In this document: positions 10,621-16,246 of the stretch, in pieces
Numbering within the stretch: position 1 is the first letter of the stretch
Layout: each line of letters begins with the position of its first letter
NCBI GenBank assembly: GCA_015478945.1
Contig: JABUQX010038866.1
Span: 15,001 to 31,246, forward strand
DNA length: 16,246 nt
Direction: 5' to 3'
Source: Trachelipus rathkii
Taxonomy: Eukaryota > Arthropoda > Malacostraca > Isopoda > Trachelipodidae
Notes under the pieces: model-generated
What the model was told of the DNA's origin: nothing
Databases searched by the model: none
Seen by the model: the letters and a program-made list of their open reading frames with translations, nothing else
Position numbers and translations under genes: made by a program

Positions 10621-10820
10621 GTGGATTTTTCTGACCTGCGGACGATGTCTTACTAGATTAATGGTACAATAAAGGAGGGCGGATAAAGGCTGGACTTTCT
10701 TTTTCGACCGTTTTTTGTCATATTCTTCTACTGCTTTTCTTGTTCCGGATGTCTGTCTTACGCACCTTCCACCAGGTCTTGGGGAGAAAAAGAGTAAGAT
10801 GAAGGAATCTAGTTAATTTA
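10620..10820 (+). other. putative LINE 3' untranslated region
   Basis: About 200 bases of ordinary complexity follow the last recognisable coding block and end where AT repeat begins. A pyrimidine-rich stretch lies at 10697-10750 and an AATAAA-like aataaa at 10669-10674. RTE-like elements commonly have short 3' UTRs and microsatellite tails. Whether the AT repeat to the right began as such a tail cannot be decided here. Confidence 0.45.
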
Positions 10821-11303
10821 GTATATATATCATATTATATTATATTAATATGTGCATGTATATTAGTGAGACGATATATGTATATGTATATATATATAAT
10901 ATATATGTAGGTGTATATAGTAAATATATATTATATATATGGATATATAATATATATAGTATATATACGATAAAGGTGTTATACGTATTTTAATAGAAAA
11001 AAGGTATATATAGCTAGCTATAAGGTTATTTTGCCCTTATATACGATATATAGTAGTATATATATAAGATATAGATATATATATATAGTTAATAGGTATA
11101 TACTATAGCGAGCCTATGAGTATATTGTGTTATATCATGACCTCACTCGTATAATAGTTTAAAGCTGGTAGAGTAATAGTAGTAGTAGTAGTATTTTATT
11201 ATATATATATATATATGTTAGTATATGATATATATATACTATAGTAGTAGTATAATATATATAGCTACTTATATTATATTGATATTATACTAGTAGTATA
11301 TGG
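10821..11303. repeat. degenerate (TA)n with GTA patches
   Basis: The stretch is AT-dominated but has more interruptions than other arrays, with G and C scattered through it (for example 10960-11035 and 11100-11170) and a (GTA) block at 11177-11193. There is no coding trace. Confidence 0.85.
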
Positions 11304-11574
11304 TAATACTGTGAGGACAACGACCACACATGTGTGAAGGACCGAGAAAATTTTCTAGTTCAAAAAAATTTCTAAGTTAAGAAAAATTAAGTAAAGGTAA
11401 GGTTTTTTATAGATAAGCTGACAGAAATCTCTGGCATAATTTCAAAGAAGCTTGCCACTAGAGAATTTTCTTAAAAAAACTTAACTTAATTTTTAACTTT
11501 TCTGAACTTCAAAATTTTTTTGAACTTAGAAAAATTTCGGTCTCAAAATTTGTGGGTCGCTGTCAAAACAGTAA

Positions 11575-11577
<3 letters not shown>
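11304..11577. mobile_element. MITE-like foldback element
   Basis: The two ends are long imperfect inverted repeats of about 105 bases each (11304-11410 and 11468-11577) separated by about 57 bases. The outer ends pair as ACTGTGAGGACAACGACC against the complement of GGTCGCTGTCAAAACAGT. The inner part includes an exact 14-base match, GTTCAAAAAAATTT (11358-11371) with AAATTTTTTTGAAC (11512-11525). There is no open frame. Size, foldback form and AT-rich insertion site fit a non-autonomous DNA element (MITE). No clear target-site duplication is visible, although the edges carry TAAT and AATTA. The family is not recognised. Confidence 0.8.
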
Positions 11578-11631
<54 letters not shown>

Positions 11632-11884
11632 TTATATATATATAATATATATATAGTATATATATATATATATAGTATCTATATATATATATATATATAA
11701 TAAGATATATATTATTAGTATAGTTGGTAAAATATATATAAGTAGGGAGGTATATAATATGAGTTGTCGAGTATAGGATATTATAGTGAGTTATATTTAT
11801 ATATTATTATATATAGGGTAGGTAGATGCTGTATAATAGAGTGGGTAGTACGTATATAATATAGTGAATGAGGGTATATATATA
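11578..11884. repeat. (TA)n array, degenerate on its right side
   Basis: A pure TA block lies at about 11582-11625. It is followed by interrupted TA and then by a G-containing degenerate stretch (11700-11880). Confidence 0.93.
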
Positions 11885-11990
11885 TAATAATGGATAATAA
11901 TATGAATAATAATAATAATAAATAATACTAATAATACAAATAATGACACTACTAAATAATCTTAATCATAATAATAATAATAATAATTCA
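11885..11990. repeat. short (AAT)n array
   Basis: Imperfect AAT units at 11885-11940 and a pure block at 11969-11988. This is the only sizeable AAT tract outside the first 2 kb. Confidence 0.9.
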
Positions 11991-12285
11991 TAAGATCATG
12001 TAAATGTAAAGCTATAGTCCCTAGCTAGCAGCACAATCATTGCACTTAAATTTGTTCTAGAAAGCGAGCTTTTATATTGCATAACTGCTTTTAGGATCAT
12101 GAATTCACTGCATTTAATGCTAAATACCCTAAAAAAGACTTGATATATATGAAAAAAAGTAATTTAAAAACAACAAAAAAGAGAAAAACAAATTGTGGCC
12201 TTGTGTTTTTTTTTTAAAAAAAAAAAATTTTTTTTTTAAAAAACAAACAACGGTTATGTTTTTAATCCAAACCTATACCAATATG
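11991..12285. other. AT-rich unique island with an A10-T10 palindrome
   Basis: The first half (11991-12135) has ordinary complexity without a coding frame. The second half is homopolymer-rich: at 12206-12240 runs of T, A, T and A alternate, giving a self-complementary block. It loosely resembles the complement of the T-rich island at 7625-7722, but I cannot show they are related. Confidence 0.55.
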
Positions 12286-12612
12286 ATGTATATACTAATG
12301 ATAGGTATATAGTAGTATAGTACTATATATATACTAGATATTATATATGTAGATATATATATAGTATATATATATATATATATAATATTAATGTAATCAA
12401 TAATGTAGGAAATTATAAACTTTATAATATATATAGTGCCGGGGATTATAATATATGAGATAGTATGATATTGAGATTGAATATATATATAATATAGGGT
12501 ATATGTATATATATACGTATATAAGCTAATGATATATACCTCGATATATGAGTATACTATATATTATAGTATATATTAGTAGTATCGGTTAACGGGTATA
12601 TGTATAGTGTAT
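12286..12612. repeat. degenerate (TA)n
   Basis: AT alternation with many interruptions (12395-12425, 12435-12450 and 12530-12600). It forms the boundary on the 3' side of the minus-strand Penelope-like element. Confidence 0.85.
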
Positions 12613-12887
12613 CAGATTCAGGAGCAATTTTTTCGCGCAAACGTTTTTTGAGTGAGGATAGAGTATAAGGTGCAGGCTTAAATATTGAATATCAATGGAA
12701 GCGGAGAGAGAGAGGGTAAAAGTAGTTTTACATGGTCTTCATATGATGTTTGTTGAACGTGAGCTTCGAGTCCTTACCCTCTTTATCTGGATCCTCTTGC
12801 AAGACGTTGTTTTTGAAGACTAAATAATAAATTTAGATGAACTTTTGTAAATTTGATGTAATAGTGTTAAAGATAGAATAGTTTAGA
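12613..12887 (-). other. putative PLE 3' non-coding region
   Basis: This is complex sequence between the last PLE coding block and AT repeat, without a frame that continues the protein. It includes a G+A-rich patch (12698-12716), a GTAAAA/TTTTAC palindrome (12716-12731) and, on the minus strand at 12799-12754, a sequence laid out like a degenerate hammerhead core (see findings). Confidence 0.45.
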
Positions 12888-13179
12888 TTATAAGTAAATT
12901 TTGGAAATTTTAGTGTTTTGAAAAAAGGTGTTGGTAGGAAAGCAAGTGTTGTTAACGTGTGGATCAAATGTATATTCTCCTTTTTGAATGTTAAAATTAG
13001 GAAGATTTTTTTTGCATAGTGATTCTATGAGTTTGCGTTTGGTCGAGTCACCGTAGGAATGGGTGCGCATATTCATTGATGTTGATGTTTATAGTGAGGG
13101 AGTTGGAATCTATGTGTTGGTAAGAGCGGAGTTTGGAGAGTCTATTAAGAAAGATCAATTCTTATGTTGAAGAGAGTCT
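12888..13179 (-). pseudogene. PLE C-terminal block remnant
   Basis: The minus-strand stretch 13140-13080 reads LSKLRSYQHIDSNSLTIN after repairing nothing but the local frame. It is followed, in a second frame, by an uninterrupted run starting at 13076. That run contains STKRKLIESLCKKNLPNFN and then GEYTFDPHVNNT before a stop at 12888-12890. The [FS]-x-KRK-L-[IL]-E-S helix and the N-F-N...G.Y..DP pattern fit the region that follows the GIY-YIG core in PLE proteins, where a conserved Glu helps bind metal (here the Glu of KLIES is a candidate). The 62-codon open run is the longest true-frame piece of the element. It starts at an internal ATG and is not a gene on its own. Confidence 0.6.
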
Positions 13180-13372
13180 TCTCTTTGAAGTCATTTGTTT
13201 CGCGCTAATGTGAGATGTGAGGGCTTGATGAGAGGATTGTTTGGTATATGCATTGGCTGAGATGTGTATTTTGTATACATGAAGTGGCGTTGGTTTTGAA
13301 GATTCTTTGTTTAGAGACGCGGCTGTCTAGATGAGTTTAGTCTTAATGTTGAGGGTAAGTTTTAAGGATTTA
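13180..13372 (-). pseudogene. PLE GIY-YIG endonuclease domain remnant
   Basis: After a connector reading ILKTY and, in another frame, ASLNKESSKPTPLH, the domain begins with HVYKIH (13281-13264) where PLEs have GIYKI or GVYKI. The second signature, expected as YIG followed by Q-[ST]-x-R-x-L, reads AYTKQSSHQALTSHISA (13251-13201). The tyrosine is kept, Ile-Gly became Thr-Lys, and the catalytic-type Arg became His. No Cys pair is visible between the two signatures, although many PLEs have one there. The domain normally cuts target DNA for insertion; this copy lacks the key residues. The recognition depends on its position directly behind the RT, because the motif alone is weak. Confidence 0.65.
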
Positions 13373-13379
13373 AGTGATG

Positions 13380-14200
13380 TGGTATAGTGAGGAATGGGTA
13401 AATAGTGAAAGAGTGGTGTTGTCTCGTGGTAGGTTTGGTAAGAATTTATTTTTGCTTTTTTTACAGTGAGTCTTTGTGATTGTGTAAGGTATCTGATAGA
13501 GAGGAGTGCTTGCTTGAAGTATTGGAATAGAGATGGTATTTGATTTCATCTTTGTAGAAGAGAAGGGGGCAACAGATGCGTAAAGCTCTTAAGAGAGAGC
13601 GTAAAGAACACCAGATTTATATGTGGTTGAGCAAGGTGTGGAGTACCAGAGTGTATGTAAGAAAACGGTTGAAAGTAGGTTTGCGTATACGCTAAAGAGT
13701 ATGGTGAGGCACTATTATGCCAAAAGAGAGGAGGGGTATCGTAGGAAAGGAGGTGTGGTTATGAGAAGTTCCATTGTAGAAATTATATTAGGGCGGTGTG
13801 GATGGATTGATGTGTGTCAAGTGATGAGAGTTGGGTTTGGTGTTTAAGGATGGTAGATTAAAAATACATCCAACTAGCAACGCATGATGGTGTTAGAAGA
13901 AGATGGGGTGGTTAAGTATGAAAAATTGTTCATAAGTTCCATGAATATGTTAGCTAGTATTGGGGAGAGAGGAGATCCCATGCTTAGCTCCTGATTTTGC
14001 TTGTAGAAAGTGTTGTTAAAATGGACAAATGAATTGGCTGATCCAGGGTTGAGGAAAATTAGAGTTGTTTGAGGAAAGGAGAAGGGTAATCTCTTTAAGG
14101 TTGTAATTGTTTTTCGTTAAAGAATCTTTCTAGTTAAGGAGATTGTGAAATAAGGGACAGTACTGACGTGAAAAGTGGAGGGTAACGTCAAAGCTTGAAA
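13380..14200 (-). pseudogene. PLE reverse transcriptase remnant
   Basis: Motif A reads SSFDVT with the catalytic Asp codon at 14189-14187, followed after a small shift by an LFTSV-like piece. Next, HFNNTFYKQNQELS leads directly into MGSPLSPILANIFMELMNN (13981-13925). That is the hallmark PLE block, where family members read F.N..Y.Q..G..MGSPLSP. The following RYVDD box is damaged at about 13886-13862: Arg survives, Tyr became Cys, two bases are inserted, and two bases are lost within the double Asp. After that come pieces equivalent to the PLE thumb, with SGTPHLAQ and FYKDEIKYHLYS in neighbouring frames (about 13650-13520). LPRDNTTLSLFTHSSLYHIT (13432-13373) leads to the nuclease. The open frame on the + strand at 13623-13847 is an antisense shadow of this gene. 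Confidence 0.88.
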
Positions 14201-14279
14201 AACTCTGAAGACTTTTATTAAAAAAAAAAAACTCATAATATCTTGCCCCACAAATAACCACATTCTCAGCTTTGACGTT
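14184..14279. repeat. 12-bp inverted repeat formed by two opposed PLE motif-A sites
   Basis: AACGTCAAAGCT (14184-14195) is exactly complementary to AGCTTTGACGTT (14268-14279), with weaker similarity on both sides. The arms encode Ser-Phe-Asp-Val in opposite directions, which explains the repeat as shared protein-coding ancestry rather than a terminal repeat. Confidence 0.75.
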
Positions 14280-14288
14280 TACTCCCTA
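14231..14288 (+). pseudogene. second PLE fragment around RT motif A, opposite orientation
   Basis: The + strand frame starting at 14232 reads LIISCPTNNHILSFDVYSL with no stop and enters (TA)n. The SFDVYSL piece (14268-14288) matches PLE RT motif A (usually SFDVTSLFT), with the Asp codon at 14274-14276, and NNHIL fits the strand before it. It faces the minus-strand PLE, whose own motif A lies at 14195-14181, so the two form a head-to-head pair separated by about 72 bases and an A run (14220-14230). The fragment is short, so the call depends on the motif and on the presence of a PLE next door. Confidence 0.55.
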
Positions 14289-14491
14289 TATATATATCTA
14301 ATATATAATATAATATACTAATATATAGTATATATAGTTATAGATAATATTATATATGATATATATTATATATTATAATATATATATAGATATATATATA
14401 TATATAATATAATATATATATATAATATATTATACTATCATATATATATACTATGTATATATACATATATAATATTATATATATATATATA

Positions 14492-14522
<31 letters not shown>

Positions 14523-14650
14523 CTAATATATATATATAATATATATATTATATATATATACTGTATACTATATATATATATTATATAATATATATATATA
14601 TATATATAATATATATATCACTATATAGTATATAATATATATATAATAGA
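14285..14650. repeat. (TA)n array
   Basis: Alternating TA with TAATA and TAGTA slips. It begins inside the codons after PLE motif A, so repeat expansion or an insertion has cut the + strand PLE fragment here. Confidence 0.97.
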
Positions 14651-14712
14651 AATAACATCTTTTTAAGAAATAATCAATCAGATTAAAATTTTTATTCCCT
14701 TTTATTCAAGTA
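14651..14712. other. 62-bp unique insert inside (TA)n
   Basis: A short AT-rich but non-repetitive stretch (aacatctttttaag, aatcaatcagattaaaa and so on). It is too short to identify. Confidence 0.6.
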
Positions 14713-14894
14713 AATATATATATATATATATATATAATATATATATATATATAATATATATATATATATATACTATATATATTATATATATATATAGTAT
14801 ATATTATTATAATATGTATATATATATATATATTAAATATATATATATATAACTATAATATCATATATACTATATATATTATATAATATATAGG

Positions 14895-14946
<52 letters not shown>

Positions 14947-15360
14947 GTATATATATATATAATATAATATATATATATACTACATATATAATAAATATTA
15001 TATTAATATAATATAAGGTGTATAGTATATATATTATTATTTATATATATATATAATATATCTATATATAGTAGTAAGTATAAATAAGAGTATATACTAT
15101 ATAATAGATATATATAGTATATATAGTATAGTATATATTAGATATATATATTTAATATATAATATATATATATTTATGGTATGTATATAGGTTATATATA
15201 TATATAGTATAGTATATATAATATAATATATTATAGAGTATAGTATATATATACTTATATCACTATATATATATATTATATATATACTATATTTATATAT
15301 ATATAATTTAGATATATATATATATAATATATAGTATATATATATATATTATTAATATAT

Positions 15361-15391
<31 letters not shown>

Positions 15392-15860
15392 ATAGAATCT
15401 GAAACTATATATATACGGTATATATACAGTATTATATATTATTATAGTAGTATTAGTATATATATATATATATATATATATAATTATATAGTATATATAT
15501 ATTATATACTAATAGTATATATATATATATATATATATAGATATATATAGTATATATATATAATTATAAATATATATATAATATTATAGCTAGCTGCATT
15601 TGATATATATACTTATATATATGTATATATCATATTATATATATAGTACTACACAAATATAGTATATATATATATATATCATATATATATATATATATAT
15701 ATTATATAATATAAATTATATATGTAATAATTATAGATATATACTATTATATATTATATAATATAATATATATAATATATAGGGTATTTTATATATATAT
15801 TAGGGTATATATATATTATATATATATATATATATATACTATATATATATCACTGATATA
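14713..15860. repeat. long (TA)n array with periodic interruptions
   Basis: About 1.15 kb of TA alternation broken every 10-40 bases by TAGTA, TAATA or TATTATA. A few longer breaks occur at 15390-15440 and 15588-15612. There is no coding or RNA feature. The regular interruption pattern could be real or a consensus artefact. Confidence 0.96.
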
Positions 15861-15863
15861 CTT

Positions 15864-16038
15864 GACGCTTTACCGTTGAGCCATCCTCTAACCAAAAAAA
15901 GTTATATTCAAGGAACAATTTGTAGGCGGACAAGCTCCGCATGCCGATATCACGCAGGTTTTCCCCTGTCCTTCCCTCGCCTCATTGTTCTTGAATCTAA
16001 CTTTTTTGGGCTAGAGGATGGCTCAACTGTAAAGCGTC
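15864..16038. repeat. inverted-repeat unit with tRNA-like arms
   Basis: The left arm (15864-15918) and right arm (15985-16038) are complementary over about 54 bases with about 6 differences. Each arm read outward contains TTGTTC, TTGAAT, a T run, TAGAGGATGGCTCAAC and AAAGCGTC. The 66-base centre holds GC-rich unique sequence (15919-15984). The left arm ends at (TA)n; the right arm continues into sequence with a second tRNA-like box. It could be a foldback element, or two SINE-like heads joined in opposite directions. An open frame through it (15876-16073) is not supported as a gene. Confidence 0.85.
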
Positions 16039-16078
16039 GAGTATGTTTCTCAGTCGCAACATGCGGTGGTTAAGACCC
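16019..16078 (+). promoter_or_regulatory. tRNA-like internal promoter boxes (SINE head-like)
   Basis: TGGCTCAACTGTAAAGCG (16019-16036) fits an RNA polymerase III A box (TRGCNNARYNGG). GGTTAAGACCC (16068-16078) resembles a damaged B box (GGTTCGANNCC). Their spacing of about 50 bases start to start is in the range found in tRNAs and tRNA-derived SINEs. The sequence does not fold into a complete tRNA by eye. The opposite strand of the left arm carries a cleaner A box, TGGCTCAACGGTAAAGCG, at 15884-15867. A SINE origin is an inference. Confidence 0.5.
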
Positions 16079-16175
16079 AGAGAGGCAAGTTTTCATCTTC
16101 ACCTTAAACCTGTTCTTTATTTTCTAATTATTAATTGTGGTTATGCAATGTAGGATTATTTAAAATAATCTTGTG
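16079..16175. other. spacer after the tRNA-like head
   Basis: A short stretch without coding signal, AT-rich toward its end. If the preceding boxes belong to a SINE, this would be its body. No poly-A or simple tail is evident. Confidence 0.4.
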
Positions 16176-16226
16176 AACGAGGAAGGACAGGGTGGACCTG
16201 GTGATATCGCCTTCACGGGAGCTCGT
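16176..16226 (+). repeat. diverged second copy of the inverted-repeat centre
   Basis: GGAAGGACAGGG, then ACCTGGTGATATCG, then GGGAGCTCGT on the + strand closely match the complement of 15985-15931 (GGAAGGACAGGG, ACCTGCGTGATATCG, GGAGCTTGT). A few short gaps separate the matching pieces. The sequence is therefore a repeat family, present at least twice within 250 bases in opposite orientation. It is followed by a small hairpin (AGTAGT 16228-16233 with ACTACT 16239-16244) and then the window edge. Confidence 0.75.
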
Positions 16227-16246
16227 TAGTAGTAGGAGACTACTGG

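Larger units (their letters stand above)
7985..10820 (+). mobile_element. 5'-truncated, degenerate non-LTR retrotransposon (LINE, probably RTE-like)
   Basis: The region carries, in order, the C-terminal part of an endonuclease/exonuclease/phosphatase (EEP) domain, a linker, a reverse transcriptase and the C-terminal region of a LINE ORF2. All are on the + strand but broken by many one- and two-base indels and stops, so the reading frame changes every 20-60 codons. The domain order and the style of the conserved blocks match ORF2 proteins that are very abundant in crustacean and chelicerate genomes and are often annotated as craniofacial development protein 2-like. I think RTE-like is the best clade, but a tree would be needed. 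The 5' part (start codon, N-terminal endonuclease with its catalytic Glu) is missing; the remnant starts against (TA)n. The putative 3' UTR runs from 10620 to about 10820 and again ends in AT repeat. The base composition (strongly G-rich on the + strand) sets it apart from the rest of the window. Confidence 0.88.
12613..14220 (-). mobile_element. degenerate Penelope-like element (PLE)
   Basis: Read on the minus strand from 14220 downwards, the region carries the RT motifs of Penelope-like retroelements, then the RT-to-nuclease connector, a GIY-YIG-type domain and a C-terminal block, in that order. PLEs encode one protein with an RT and (in this class) a GIY-YIG endonuclease. Evidence is in the separate entries. 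The N-terminal part before RT motif A is missing, so this copy is 5'-truncated, at about 14220 next to an A run. Several frameshifts and stops break it. The segment 12613-12887, beyond the last coding block, is probably 3' non-coding PLE sequence and includes a possible degenerate hammerhead fold. AT repeat bounds the 3' side; the 5' side is bounded by a fragment of an opposite-strand PLE. Confidence 0.85.

Noticed and set aside
13623..13847. Plus-strand open frame of 74 codons
   Set aside because: Antisense to the PLE RT, whose motifs on the minus strand are far more convincing.
14196..14215. CTGAAGA near GAAAA as a possible hammerhead ribozyme at the PLE 5' side
   Set aside because: The order of the core boxes and the needed stems do not fit, and the sequence is explained by the RT coding region.
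15876..16073. Plus-strand open frame of 65 codons
   Set aside because: It spans both arms of an inverted repeat and its tRNA-like box; no protein family is evident.
16019..16080. A functional tRNA gene
   Set aside because: A and B boxes are recognisable, but the B box is damaged and no complete cloverleaf or acceptor stem can be formed by eye.

Overview
This window looks like intergenic, repeat-dominated nuclear DNA from an invertebrate, most plausibly a decapod crustacean such as a penaeid shrimp. That identification is an inference. It rests on the mass of (AT)n and (AAT)n microsatellite and on the style of the transposable-element remnants. I see no intact gene, rRNA, tRNA or CRISPR array, and no prokaryotic features. 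Every recognisable protein-coding trace is a broken transposable element full of frameshifts and stops. Part of that damage, and the ragged interruptions of the (TA)n arrays, could be long-read assembly error rather than decay.

Layout. From 1 to about 4 kb there is trinucleotide microsatellite whose repeat strand flips: (AAT)n on the + strand up to 1863, then (ATT)n on the + strand from 2229 to about 3980, with small islands of more complex sequence between. From about 4.1 to 7.6 kb (TA)n arrays surround an AT-rich island (4861-5378) and a hAT-type DNA transposon remnant (5914-about 7146, + strand) that starts with a terminal-repeat-like sequence. From 7985 to about 10820 lies a 5'-truncated, heavily frameshifted non-LTR retrotransposon (LINE, probably RTE-like, + strand). 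Its endonuclease, reverse transcriptase and C-terminal region can be followed in order across several frames. At 11304-11577 there is a MITE-like foldback element. From about 12613 to 14220 a Penelope-like element (PLE) lies on the minus strand, with RT motifs, a decayed GIY-YIG domain and a C-terminal block. A short piece of a second PLE copy lies head-to-head with it on the + strand (about 14231-14288). From 14285 to 15860 the sequence is almost pure (TA)n. From 15864 to the end there is an inverted-repeat unit whose arms carry a tRNA-like A box, followed by a diverged copy of its central region.

Nothing here works as a pathway. The common theme is that transposon remnants of four different classes each sit between (TA)n arrays, which form most of the window edges and element boundaries. 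The most useful observations are the two opposed PLE copies, the possible relic hammerhead fold in the PLE tail, the microsatellite polarity switch, the foldback element, and the tRNA-like inverted repeat at the right end.
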